Below, piece after piece: positions 42,254-50,766 of a DNA stretch of 64,000 bases. How positions within the stretch are numbered: position 1 is the stretch's first letter; every line of letters starts with the position of its first letter. The DNA comes from Pseudarthrobacter sp. NIBRBAC000502772. Lineage in GTDB: Bacteria; Actinomycetota; Actinomycetes; Actinomycetales; Micrococcaceae. Made by a program: the position numbers and the translations under genes. The stretch spans positions 1,488,001 to 1,552,000 of the forward strand of contig NZ_CP041188.1 of NCBI RefSeq assembly GCF_006517235.1, given 5' to 3'. A model generated the notes under the pieces. The model saw only the letters and a program-made list of their open reading frames with translations, had not been told where the DNA came from and ran no database searches.

Positions 42254-43576
42254 ATGAACGAACCTGACTGGGTCCAGCACGCCATCTGGTGGCAGGTCTA
42301 TCCCCTCGGTTTTGTCGGCGCGGAGAAGACCGCCACGCCGGATCCCGCCGCTGACCACCGGTTGCTGGACATTGTCCCGTGGCTCGACTACGCGGTGGAA
42401 CTCGGGGCGTCGGGGCTGGCCCTCGGCCCCATCTTCGCGTCGGAGACGCACGGGTACGACACCACGGATTACTTCCGGATCGATCCCAGGCTCGGATCCG
42501 AGCAGGACTTCGACACCCTGGTGGCAGAGGCACACCGTCGCGGACTGCGCATACTGCTCGACGGCGTCTTCAACCACACCGGGCGCTCCTTTGCGCCGTT
42601 CCAAAATGTCCTCGCGCGCGGGCCGGAGGCGGACACCGCCTCCTGGTTCTCGCTGGAGTGGCCCGACGGTGCCGCTCCCGGCGTCGAACCCGAGTACCGC
42701 GACTTCGAGGGCCACCACCACCTCGTGGCGCTCAACCATAACGAGCCGGCCGTCGCCGATTTCGTCGTAGAGGTCATGGAGCACTGGCTGCGCCGGGGTG
42801 CGGACGGCTGGCGACTCGACGCCGCCTATGCCGTCCCGTCGTCGTTCTGGGCTCCGGTCACCGCGCGCGTCCGGTCATCCCATCCGGACGCGTACTTCGT
42901 GGGCGAGTACATCCACGGCGACTATGCAGCGGAGGTCCGGTCCGGCGGACTCGATTCCGCCACGCAATACGAGCTCTGGAAGGCTGTCTGGAGTTCGCTC
43001 AATGACGCGAACTTCTTCGAACTCGCAGCCGCACTCGAGCGACACAACGCGCTCCTGGGCTCTTACGCACCGCTCACCTTCATCGGCAACCACGACGTCA
43101 CCCGCATCGCGAGCAAGCTCACCGATGCCGCACTCGTGCCGCACGCCGTCGTCGTCCTGCTCACGGTCGGCGGAACGCCGTCCATCTACTACGGCGACGA
43201 GCAAGGCTACCGGGGCGTCAAGGAGGACAGGGCAGGGGGCGACGACGACGTGAGGCCGCTGTTCCCGTCCGCTCCCGACCAGCTCTCGGCCGTGGGAAGG
43301 CCCATCTTCGCAGTGCACCAGGAGCTCATCGGGGTGCGGAGACGGAACCCCTGGCTGCACCGTGCCACCACGGAGGTCCTCCAGCTCTCCAACGAGGTGC
43401 TTGCATACCGCATCGCGGTTGACGCCGATGCGCTCGTGGTCGCACTGAACCTCTCGCCCGACACCCAGCGGATCAGCGCCGCCGGCGCCACCTCCGTCGT
43501 CGCCGGACAGGCGACCGTCGATGTCGGTGCGAACGCCATCCTGGTGCCGCCGCGGGGGTGGGCCGTCCTGGGCTAA
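42254..43576 (+). CDS. Alpha-amylase family (GH13) glycosidase
   Basis: 440 aa from ATG 42254 (GGAAGGG upstream). HAIWWQVYPLGFVGA opens the TIM barrel; the conserved regions are LLDGVFNHTGR (region I), GWRLDAAYA (nucleophile Asp), YFVGEYIHGDY (acid/base Glu) and FIGNHDVTR (transition-state Asp). A short C-terminal beta-domain follows. It has no signal peptide, so it is probably cytosolic, acting on maltodextrins or trehalose-related glucans; the exact subfamily is not clear. Confidence 0.92.
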   Translation: MNEPDWVQHAIWWQVYPLGFVGAEKTATPDPAADHRLLDIVPWLDYAVELGASGLALGPIFASETHGYDTTDYFRIDPRLGSEQDFDTLVAEAHRRGLRILLDGVFNHTGRSFAPFQNVLARGPEADTASWFSLEWPDGAAPGVEPEYRDFEGHHHLVALNHNEPAVADFVVEVMEHWLRRGADGWRLDAAYAVPSSFWAPVTARVRSSHPDAYFVGEYIHGDYAAEVRSGGLDSATQYELWKAVWSSLNDANFFELAAALERHNALLGSYAPLTFIGNHDVTRIASKLTDAALVPHAVVVLLTVGGTPSIYYGDEQGYRGVKEDRAGGDDDVRPLFPSAPDQLSAVGRPIFAVHQELIGVRRRNPWLHRATTEVLQLSNEVLAYRIAVDADALVVALNLSPDTQRISAAGATSVVAGQATVDVGANAILVPPRGWAVLG

Positions 43577-43600
43577 GCCAGCTGCGGGAGGACGCTCTAT

Positions 43601-44191
43601 CTAGCGGATCACCCGGTAGCGCACGTGAGTGACGAGGGCGGTCCCGCTCACTTCCGTCGGCTCCAGCGTGAGGTTCCCGACGCCGTCGAGCAGCCGTTCG
43701 CCCGCTCCCAGGATGATGGGCGCGGTGTGGAGCCGCAGCTCATCGATCAGCCCTGCCGAGAGGTATTGCCGGGCGGTCTGCGCTCCGCCGGCGATGGCAA
43801 CGTCCTTGCTCCCGGCGGCCTCCCGCGCCCGGGCCAGCGCCGATTCGATGCCGTCGGTCACGAAGTTGAACGTGGTGCCGCCCTGCATCTGCAGGGGCTC
43901 GCGTGGCTGATGGGTGAGCACGAAAACCGGTGCGTGATAGGGCGGCTCCTCACCCCACCATCCCCGCCAGTCCTCATCCCACGCCCCGGGACCTGCGAAC
44001 ATGTTCCGTCCCATGATGTAGGCGCCGGCTTCGAGGATGCCTTCTATCGCGGCCGCGTTGGCCTCGGGTTCCTCAAACATCCACCGGTGCAGGAGCTCGC
44101 CGTTCTCGCCCAGCGGCTCCGCAGGGCTTTGGTTCGGACCGGCGAGGAAGCCGTCGAGGGAGATGGTCAGATCGCACGTGACTCGGCTCAT
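43601..44191 (-). CDS. Dihydrofolate-reductase-fold (RibD C-terminal-like) protein
   Basis: 196 aa; ATG 44191 chosen because GGGGCGC precedes it (an ATG lies four codons upstream). VTCDLTISLDGFLAGPNQS, YIMGRNMFAGPGAW, HAPVFVLTHQPREPL and DVAIAGGAQTARQYLSAGLIDELRLHTAPIILGAGERLLDG are the DHFR/RibD family signatures that bind NADPH. This stand-alone YyaP/YwjB-like type has no proven substrate. Confidence 0.9.
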   Translation of the reverse strand: MSRVTCDLTISLDGFLAGPNQSPAEPLGENGELLHRWMFEEPEANAAAIEGILEAGAYIMGRNMFAGPGAWDEDWRGWWGEEPPYHAPVFVLTHQPREPLQMQGGTTFNFVTDGIESALARAREAAGSKDVAIAGGAQTARQYLSAGLIDELRLHTAPIILGAGERLLDGVGNLTLEPTEVSGTALVTHVRYRVIR

Positions 44192-44212
44192 GCGCCCCAT
44201 CATGCCACCGGG

Positions 44213-46906
44213 TCATGGCCCTTGAGTAGGGCCCGGCTGCTCGATGGTGACGGTGCCGGCGTCGCCGTCCACGCGGATCTGCTGGCCGCTGGTGAGCCGC
44301 TGGGTGGCCACTCCGGTGCCGAGCACGGCCGGGATGCCGTACTCCCGGGCCACGATGGAGCTGTGGCTCAACGGGCCGCCCACATCGGTCACCACGGCGG
44401 AGGCCATCGCGAACAGAGAGGTCCAGGCGGGAGTGGTAATGCGGGCCACCAGGACCTCTCCGGGCTCCATCAGGGCGAAATCCTGCGGCCCCCGCAGGAC
44501 ACGGGCCGGGGCGGTGACCCGGCCCGCGCTCGCGCCGGTGCCCGTGATGATGTCGCCGAGTTGGTGCTGCGAGCCTGCAGGCATCATGGACCCGAAGGCC
44601 TTTTCCATCCACCGGCTCTCCGGGAGCAGTTGCGGGGCAGCGGCCTTCACCTGGCCCCGCCACAGCATCTTGCGCTCCTCGACGGCGGCGGCGCGGACGG
44701 GCCGGTCGGCTCCGGTAATGGCCACGGCCGCCGGTGCGCCCGGTGCGCCCGGCGCGGCCAGGCCGAACTCGACGGCGCTGCGCAGCTCCTGGTGCCGCAG
44801 CCAGAACACGTCGGCGGGCTCGGCGATGACCGCGGAGTCCACCAGCCGCTGCCCGAGTTCCAGCAGCATCCGCCGCAGCAGCGGCCAGGCCAGGCCGACG
44901 TCGGCCAGGGCATCTTCGCGGATCGGGGCGGTGTTCTGTGCCCACCGGAGCAGCCGGAGGAACGCGGCCCGGCGGCGCGGCCCGAGCCGGGTGAAGATCC
45001 GGCTGGTGGCGATCTCCCTGCGGTCGGCCGACAGCCGCTGCCGCTCGTGCGGGTCGGTGCCCTTCCCCCGCAGGTAGAACTTCACAGTGCCCAGCAGCGC
45101 TGACGGATCGTCGGCCGGCACCGGGCTGGCGAAGTCCAGGTTGTACACCGCGTGGCCGAACCGGCGGAGGTGGTCCTGGAAGCGCGGACGCCACAACTGC
45201 CACAACGGCTCACTGAACCCGGCAGGCGGGAAGCCCGTTCGCTGGGACTCGGCCAACGCCGTCGTCGGTTCATGCAGGATCGCAGAAGCGAGCCCGGGGA
45301 CGCCGCGGGCCCAGGCTGCCAGGTCGTACAGCGACTTCTCCGCCCGGATGGGTTCGCTGTCGTAACCGAGGATGAACGTCAGGGCGGGGGGATCCCCCTC
45401 GCGCCGGACGAACGTGTCGTAATACGCACCGAAGGAGATTTCGCTGGTTGCGGCGAGCGGAATGACTGACTGCACGGCTGTGTAGTACACGGTGCCGGCG
45501 TCCAGCAGCGCCTGAACACCCTCGAGCAGTTCCGCACCGGAGAGCTCCGCAACGGGCTTCGCGGACCAGTCCTTGATCACGCGTTCGTAGCGGGGATGCG
45601 AGAATTCGCGCCAGCCGGCCACTCCCATGTGCGCCTGGCCGCGGGCCAGCGCGCGTACCGCCTTCAGCGCCTTGCCCATCACCCGCCACATCCCCGAGGT
45701 GCGGTAGTAGTAATAGGCGTAGCCGTTGATGGTGGGCAGTCCCACGTCGTCCTCGCGGATAACGTTCGTGCCCACGGCCTCGTTCATCAAGGCCCGCAAC
45801 GAGCGGGACACCGAGCCGTCAATCAGGTCGGCGAAGAGCGGCGAGAGCGGGTCCGGCAGCTGTTCCACGATGCTCGCCCGGAAGTACATCCCCTTCGGGT
45901 ACGGCACGGGCCAGGTGTCCGGGGTGTCGGCCGCCGGTTCGGGCAGCGCCGTGATGGGGCGGGACTGCAGGATGAAGAACCCGTCGCCGGTCCGCGCCCA
46001 CTCGATGTCCTGCGGTGCCCCGAAATGATCCGCACTCCGGGTTCCGTGGCGGGCCAGTTCGGCTGCTGCCCGGTCGTCCAGTACGGGCGCACGACGGCGG
46101 GCTGCCGCCACCGGCTGCTCCCGGGTGCCGTGCTCGGCGTAGACAGTCATAACCGCCTTGTCGGCCGTGTGCCGCGACAGCACGGTGCCAGTCCCGGCGT
46201 CGACGACGAGGTCATCCGTGGTGACCGACCCGCTGACCACGGATTCGCCCAGGCCCCACGCGGCGCTGATGGCGATCTGGTCGCGGCGCCCGTTGGCCGG
46301 GTTGGCGGTGAACATCACCCCGGCGGCCTCGGCCTCCACCATCCGCTGGACCACGACGGCGAGGCGCACCGAGTCCGGTCCGATGCCTTCGCGGGCGCGG
46401 TAGGCCATGGCGCGCGCCGTCCACAGGGAGGCCCAGCATTCGATCACGGCCGCGGACAGCGCCTCGGCCCCGCGGACGTTCAGGTAGGTTTCCTGCTGCC
46501 CGGCGAAGCTGGCTGCGGCGAGGTCCTCGGCCGTGGCGGAGGAACGCACCGCAACGGCCGTTTCCCCGCCGTCGTCGAGACGCGCGTCACTGAGGCGCCC
46601 GTAGGCGGCGCCGAGTTCCGCTGCGATGTCCGCCGGCATGGTGCCGGCCGTGACCAGGGTGCGGATCCGCTCCGAGGCGTCCGCGTAGTCCTTGGGCGAC
46701 GCCTGCGGTGACAGGGTGGCCAGTTCCTGGATGCGGGCATCAAAGTGGTTGGCCTCCACAAAATGCGAATACGCTGCGGTGTTCAGCACAAACCCGGGAG
46801 GGACCGGGAGACCGGCCTGAAGGAGGCCGCCCAGGCCCACGGCCTTGCCGCCGGCCATGGCGATGTCGGCTGCTCCCATATCGGCCAAACTGTTGACGTA
46901 GGTCAT
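44213..46906 (-). CDS. PEP synthase/rifampicin-phosphotransferase-like enzyme
   Basis: 897 aa. The N-terminal ATP-binding domain (residues 1-320) has MAGGKAVGLGGLLQAGLPVPPGFVL, AVAVRSSATAEDLAAASFAGQQETYLNV, VVVQRMVEAEAAGVMFTANP and FFILQSRPITALPE. A central helical domain of ~450 residues follows, then a PEP-utiliser swivelling His domain at the C-terminus: VLVARITTPAWTSLFAMASAVVTDVGGPLSHSSIVAREYGIPAVLGTGVAT, where His in PLSHSS carries the phosphoryl group. Domain order ATP-binding, substrate-binding, phosphohistidine matches rifampicin phosphotransferases and PEP-synthase-like proteins; there is no PEP/pyruvate TIM barrel, so true PEP synthase is unlikely. Acceptor unknown. Confidence 0.88.
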   Translation of the reverse strand: MTYVNSLADMGAADIAMAGGKAVGLGGLLQAGLPVPPGFVLNTAAYSHFVEANHFDARIQELATLSPQASPKDYADASERIRTLVTAGTMPADIAAELGAAYGRLSDARLDDGGETAVAVRSSATAEDLAAASFAGQQETYLNVRGAEALSAAVIECWASLWTARAMAYRAREGIGPDSVRLAVVVQRMVEAEAAGVMFTANPANGRRDQIAISAAWGLGESVVSGSVTTDDLVVDAGTGTVLSRHTADKAVMTVYAEHGTREQPVAAARRRAPVLDDRAAAELARHGTRSADHFGAPQDIEWARTGDGFFILQSRPITALPEPAADTPDTWPVPYPKGMYFRASIVEQLPDPLSPLFADLIDGSVSRSLRALMNEAVGTNVIREDDVGLPTINGYAYYYYRTSGMWRVMGKALKAVRALARGQAHMGVAGWREFSHPRYERVIKDWSAKPVAELSGAELLEGVQALLDAGTVYYTAVQSVIPLAATSEISFGAYYDTFVRREGDPPALTFILGYDSEPIRAEKSLYDLAAWARGVPGLASAILHEPTTALAESQRTGFPPAGFSEPLWQLWRPRFQDHLRRFGHAVYNLDFASPVPADDPSALLGTVKFYLRGKGTDPHERQRLSADRREIATSRIFTRLGPRRRAAFLRLLRWAQNTAPIREDALADVGLAWPLLRRMLLELGQRLVDSAVIAEPADVFWLRHQELRSAVEFGLAAPGAPGAPAAVAITGADRPVRAAAVEERKMLWRGQVKAAAPQLLPESRWMEKAFGSMMPAGSQHQLGDIITGTGASAGRVTAPARVLRGPQDFALMEPGEVLVARITTPAWTSLFAMASAVVTDVGGPLSHSSIVAREYGIPAVLGTGVATQRLTSGQQIRVDGDAGTVTIEQPGPTQGP

Positions 46907-47005
46907 GACCGCGCGTCCTTACTGCCCGGTTATGGGGCGCCTGCAGCGAACCTGATTCTCCACATACTGGCACTGCCGCAGACAAGAGGCCATAGACTCG
47001 GGGTC

Positions 47006-47833
47006 ATGTCAGCTCTTTGGGGGATGCAGACTCGGCACGGACGAGTCCTGTTGGTTGTGGCCGTTCTCGTCGTTCCGCTTGCGGGGTGTGAGTACAGCGG
47101 CCCGGATGAGCGGCCGGCTCAACCATCCTCGCCGGCAGCGACACCCCAGCCCCGGTCCTTCGATGAAAATGCCGCTGAAGTGGCGCGTCTGCTCGGGGCA
47201 CCGGCATCGGATCCCGGCATGCCGTCGGAAGCAGAGCCGGCCGGGAAACTTTCCCTTGTTCTGGCGCCGGGAGACTACACGGTCACGGGCGCCTGTGCCG
47301 GCGTTTACGGGGCCAAACTCACCATGGTGAAGGCTGACGGCATACCGGAGGCCGCGAGCTTTGAGTGCGACGCCCCGCTGGACCGGTTCATGAGGCACCC
47401 CGGCGGGCCCATCACCATCAGCGCGGTCCCGCCGACGGGCAGGCCGTCCGCAACTGGGGTCAAAGTGCAGGCCAACACGGACCCGCGGGCTTCGGAGATG
47501 GAGGACTTTTCAGAGTGGTCGGTGCAGCAGCTGCAACCGTATTTGCCCGGTGAGTTGCGTGGTTCCATCAGCGCGAACTCAACCACCACCGGAACACTCA
47601 TGGCCAAACCGGGCCAGTACGAACTGCATTTCGTCTGCGCAGGACCACCAGGGGCCGAGCTGTCGGCGGCCACTGCGGCGGGTGCTGAAGTTCTGGCCCC
47701 CGTGCAGGTCCCGTGCAACGGTCAGGTGTTCACGGCGCCCGTGGTGCTGCCCACCGAGGGAGTGGACCTGACCATGAGCACGGGCGGTGGCCTGGACGGC
47801 CGCTTCACCTACAAGCTGGTTCCAGCCGCGTAG
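47006..47833 (+). CDS. Lipoprotein with two similar beta-domains
   Basis: 275 aa from ATG 47006. Lipobox LAGC (PLAGCEYSG). Two repeats of one pattern are visible: LVLAPGDYTVTGACAGVYGAKLTMVKADG...FECDAPLDRFM and LMAKPGQYELHFVCAGPPGAELSAATAAG...VPCNGQVFTAPV, each with paired cysteines. This suggests an internal duplication of a ~100-residue surface domain. Function unknown. Confidence 0.75.
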   Translation: MSALWGMQTRHGRVLLVVAVLVVPLAGCEYSGPDERPAQPSSPAATPQPRSFDENAAEVARLLGAPASDPGMPSEAEPAGKLSLVLAPGDYTVTGACAGVYGAKLTMVKADGIPEAASFECDAPLDRFMRHPGGPITISAVPPTGRPSATGVKVQANTDPRASEMEDFSEWSVQQLQPYLPGELRGSISANSTTTGTLMAKPGQYELHFVCAGPPGAELSAATAAGAEVLAPVQVPCNGQVFTAPVVLPTEGVDLTMSTGGGLDGRFTYKLVPAA

Positions 47834-47880
47834 CCGTGTCTTTGGATTCACTCCCGCCGTGGCGCACATAAGCTCGATAC

Positions 47881-48024
47881 ATGGGCAAAAACCAGCACAG
47901 CGAGTTGGAAGGGCAGACGTCGATTAACGAGCTGCTCGACAAGCCCATCGGCGACACCCACATCCAGCTGGTGCTGCCCATCCACGTCCAGCTCCGGCCA
48001 GGGGAATTCCGCCGCGTGTCCTGA
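47881..48024 (+). CDS. Possible 47-aa protein
   Basis: ATG 47881 to TGA 48024: MGKNQHSELEGQTSINEL, then LDKPIGDTHIQLVLPIHVQL and RPGEFRRVS. The composition is protein-like with an amphipathic C-terminal half, but no Shine-Dalgarno is obvious and no family is recognised. It may be a short remnant. Confidence 0.3.
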   Translation: MGKNQHSELEGQTSINELLDKPIGDTHIQLVLPIHVQLRPGEFRRVS

Positions 48025-48050
48025 CGCGGTGGAACAGGATCGCAGAGCAC

Positions 48051-48085
48051 GACGGCGGCACCCGGGTTGGGTGCCGATGGTCGCC
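48051..48085. repeat. 35-bp hairpin repeat, copy 1
   Basis: CGGCACCC and GGGTGCCG form an 8-bp stem. It matches copy 2 (61831-61865) at 31 of 35 bases, with a compensating A-T/G-C change in the stem. Confidence 0.75.
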
Positions 48086-48135
48086 TTGGCGCATGAGCCA
48101 GCACCGAAATCCGGACAATCCGACAGGGGACAACC

Positions 48136-48522
48136 ATGAGCTATGTGCGAAAGCTGACCTTCAACCTCAGAGTGGGTGGATTGTCGGAACCGGAGATCGC
48201 CGACGTACTGGATGACGTGCGGGCGCATGGGGCCGCCACCGGGACTGCTGCGGAAGCCACCTTTGGCACAGCCGAGGAGTACGCGAAGCAGTTTCCCAAG
48301 AAGAAGAGGCGGACACGCGGGAGCATCATCACGATGGTGGGCTTAGGGATAGCGCTCGCCTACGTCCTCGTTGTGGTCCTCCTGATGCTGCTCTTCAGGA
48401 GCGACGTCCGCGATTTCGTCGGCCCGGTATCGCTCCTGCCAGCCACGGGGGTCATTCTGGCATGTGTCCTGGCTGGGTTCCTGACCGATTACTTTCAGCC
48501 TGCGCAGAGCTCCCGCGGCTGA
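48136..48522 (+). CDS. Membrane protein with a HAAS/DUF1700-like N-terminus
   Basis: 128 aa from ATG 48136. SYVRKLTFNLRVGGLSEPEIADVLDDVRAHGAATGTAAEATFGTAEEYAKQFP resembles the short helical HAAS domain (E-rich helices with FG.AEEYA), followed by a basic linker KKKRRTRG and two membrane helices. HAAS proteins typically associate with PadR regulators or signalling systems; none is seen here. Confidence 0.65.
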   Translation: MSYVRKLTFNLRVGGLSEPEIADVLDDVRAHGAATGTAAEATFGTAEEYAKQFPKKKRRTRGSIITMVGLGIALAYVLVVVLLMLLFRSDVRDFVGPVSLLPATGVILACVLAGFLTDYFQPAQSSRG

Positions 48523-48535
48523 GGTGAAGCTTTCA

Positions 48536-49402
48536 ATGATGCATTCCGTTGAATTTGGATCCGGCACTCCGATCCTGATGATCCATGGCTTCTGCGTGGA
48601 TCATCACCTGTTGCTGGGGCTCGATTCCGTTTTTGCCCTGCAAGGACGGTGGAGACGCGTTTATGTTGACCTTCCGGGCATGGGCCAGTCCCCAGCAGGG
48701 CCCGAGGTTGACAGCGCAGATGCCGTCGCGGAAGCCGTTGTCTCCTTCGCACGGACAACTTTCGGAGACGAAAAATTCGCGGTCCTGGGCAATTCATTTG
48801 GCGGGATGATCGCCCGGCACGTTGTGGCTGAATTCGGCGACCAGGTCCTGGGCCTCGCACTCCTTTGCCCGGTGGCAGTGGCCGAGCACGGGGCACGAAC
48901 TGTGCCGGCCCAAACTGTCCTGCAAAAGGACCAGGTCCTTGTGGCGTCCTTAGACCCCCGGGACGCGGCGGACTACGAGGAGATGGCAGTGGTCCAATCT
49001 ATGGAGAACTGGCTCCGGTTCCGCGAATCCGTGCTCCCCGGCTTGCGGGCCTTTGACCAGGCGGCCGTCCAACGAATTTCGAGCAGTTATGCCCTGGGTC
49101 GAGAGCCAGAGCATCGATCCCCGAAGTTCCAACGCCCAACCGTGATTATTACGGGACGCCAAGACCACGTGGTGGGGTTCCAGGACCAGATCGCCCTTTC
49201 CGGCCACTACGTGCAATCCACGTTTGCGGTTCTCGACCGGGCCGGCCACAACGCACATCTTGACCAGCCGGCACTCACCGGTGCCCTCCTCGGCGAGTGG
49301 CTTGTCCGTATGGAGGATGGGATGCGAGACGATCCGTCTGGCGCTAGGGCTTCGTTGCCTTCCACCCGATTATCGCCAGGCATCAATGGCGGACCTTCCT
49401 GA
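48536..49402 (+). CDS. Alpha/beta hydrolase
   Basis: 288 aa from ATG 48536, with AGGTGA eight bases before it (a GTG at 48524 in frame is the alternative). HGFCVDHHLLLGLDSVF is the oxyanion region, VLGNSFGGMIARHVVAEF the nucleophile elbow, VIITGRQDHVVGF the acid strand and RAGHNAHLDQP the His. A prolyl-aminopeptidase/haloperoxidase-like esterase fold; substrate unknown. It follows the membrane gene directly. Confidence 0.87.
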   Translation: MMHSVEFGSGTPILMIHGFCVDHHLLLGLDSVFALQGRWRRVYVDLPGMGQSPAGPEVDSADAVAEAVVSFARTTFGDEKFAVLGNSFGGMIARHVVAEFGDQVLGLALLCPVAVAEHGARTVPAQTVLQKDQVLVASLDPRDAADYEEMAVVQSMENWLRFRESVLPGLRAFDQAAVQRISSSYALGREPEHRSPKFQRPTVIITGRQDHVVGFQDQIALSGHYVQSTFAVLDRAGHNAHLDQPALTGALLGEWLVRMEDGMRDDPSGARASLPSTRLSPGINGGPS

Positions 49403-49631
49403 CTCTCAGGCCGCGTCGTCTCGACGGAGTTCCAGTGTTCTGGTCCGCGATCCGGCGGAGGCGGCGCCAGCGGATGCCGTTACGAAGGTGAGCCTGGTCA
49501 GTGGGATGCGCCGGATGCACCGGCCTCGATCCACTCCTACGGTGGCGAGTCCGGAGGATAACCACCAGCGTCACGCCCAGCCAGGCAAACGCTGCCCCGA
49601 TGACGAGGAAAACCGCCGGGATCGTGTCCAT
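49383..49631 (-). CDS. Possible small membrane protein
   Basis: 82 aa from ATG 49631. The first 26 residues form a clear membrane helix (IPAVFLVIGAAFAWLGVTLVVIL) and the rest is very Arg-rich. The 3' end overlaps the convergent hydrolase gene by 20 bases. The N-terminal half looks real; the Arg-rich tail may be read-through. Confidence 0.4.
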   Translation of the reverse strand: MDTIPAVFLVIGAAFAWLGVTLVVILRTRHRRSGSRPVHPAHPTDQAHLRNGIRWRRLRRIADQNTGTPSRRRGLRVRKVRH

Positions 49632-49705
49632 GATTAAGTTTAGATCCCAACCCGTAAGCGCACTTACTAGACCTTAGGCACCCGGCCAGCGGCCGCCGTC
49701 GGGAA

Positions 49706-50404
49706 TTACGACGACGGCGCACGGCTTGGGAGCGCCGCTCGCGTTGGCACTTGGGCGCGCCGGTGGATGAAGTATTCGGCGACCGCCAGGCTGAGTACCC
49801 ATGATGCGCCAATCAGAAGCGCCCGGGTCAGTTCGTCAACCGGCCCCACCAGGAGAATCCACGGAATGGTCACCACAACAATGGTTCCCTGGGCGATGCC
49901 GATGGCGTACGCCCGCGACATCCATTCGCTGTGCCGGACGTAGTTCCGGCGCCGCACGGCGATAAATCCCAGGACAATGAACGCCACCATGGCGGACCCG
50001 AAGGCCAGCCGAAGGACGAGCAGCAGCGGCCCGTCCAGGGGCGGGAGATCGTAGAAAACTGCCATCCACAAACCCGACAGGGCGGCGAGCAGGCCGGTGG
50101 GGGCAAGAATGCGTCCCGCGATTTTGTGCCAGCTGGCCCTGCCGCGCTTGCCCCGTCGAAGCGAGGGAACGAACTGAAACGCCCCCAGCACCAGGTACAC
50201 CGTGACGGTGGGGATATGGATCAGGACGGGGACTGGCGAATCGAAGAACCGCGCGTTATCCGGCGTGATCTGACCTCCCGAGAGCTCGGTCAGTCGCACG
50301 GTCCCGGCGATGACCGGGACGAGGCTGAGGAGGATCAGGGCGGCAGGTACGAGCCAGCGGGCCCGGGGGCTTTGACGGGAGCGGGGAAGGGTTGCAGATT
50401 TCAT
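49706..50404 (-). CDS. DUF2306 membrane protein
   Basis: 232 aa from ATG 50404 with about seven helices. PVLIHIPTVTVYLVLGAFQFVPSLRRGKRGRASWHKIAGRILAPTGLLAALSGLWM and RRRNYVRHSEWMSRAYAIGIAQGTIVVV carry the conserved His residues (H..Q..P..RR, WHK..G, HSEWM) typical of DUF2306, probable b-type-haem-like or redox membrane proteins of unknown role. Confidence 0.85.
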   Translation of the reverse strand: MKSATLPRSRQSPRARWLVPAALILLSLVPVIAGTVRLTELSGGQITPDNARFFDSPVPVLIHIPTVTVYLVLGAFQFVPSLRRGKRGRASWHKIAGRILAPTGLLAALSGLWMAVFYDLPPLDGPLLLVLRLAFGSAMVAFIVLGFIAVRRRNYVRHSEWMSRAYAIGIAQGTIVVVTIPWILLVGPVDELTRALLIGASWVLSLAVAEYFIHRRAQVPTRAALPSRAPSS

Positions 50405-50766
50405 GAGTTCGCTTCTCTGGATCGCAATTTGGAGAGTTGGCGCCGGAATACGGTGCCCAGCACCACGCTATTCGTACGGCCAACGTACTGCATCCGGTCC
50501 GGATAGACGATAGGCACGAGGCCTCTTCGTAAATATGGGAAAACAGCAAAGTACGTCCTCCCTTAGCACCTATTTCGATTATTAAGCCCCGAATTCCCCG
50601 ATCGACGAACCGCTCAAGATTAGCTCAAGACCGGATCAATGTTGTGCCAGGATCCGCGAAGTATCCGCCGTTCGCAGCCGCCGCAGAAATAGGGTCTTCA
50701 GTGACGCAAGCGTCGACAGGGTAAAAGCCCGGCTAATTGTCGGGCTTTTATTATTTGGGGGAAATA
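50405..50766 (+). other. 362-bp intergenic leader with tandem hairpins
   Basis: Between the divergent DUF2306 and nuclease genes. The first ~250 bases look AT-rich for this window and hold no supported gene. Near the nuclease start are GACG-CAAG-CGTC (50703-50714) and the terminator-like hairpin at 50723-50755. Confidence 0.5.
50723..50755 (+). terminator. Rho-independent-type terminator just before the nuclease gene (possible attenuator)
   Basis: AAAAGCCCG (50723-50731) and CGGGCTTTT (50741-50749) form a 9-bp stem with a 9-base loop, followed by ATTATTT. The next gene's GGGGG ribosome site begins two bases later. It points towards the nuclease gene, with no closer upstream gene on this strand, so leader attenuation is more likely than simple gene-end termination. 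Confidence 0.65.
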
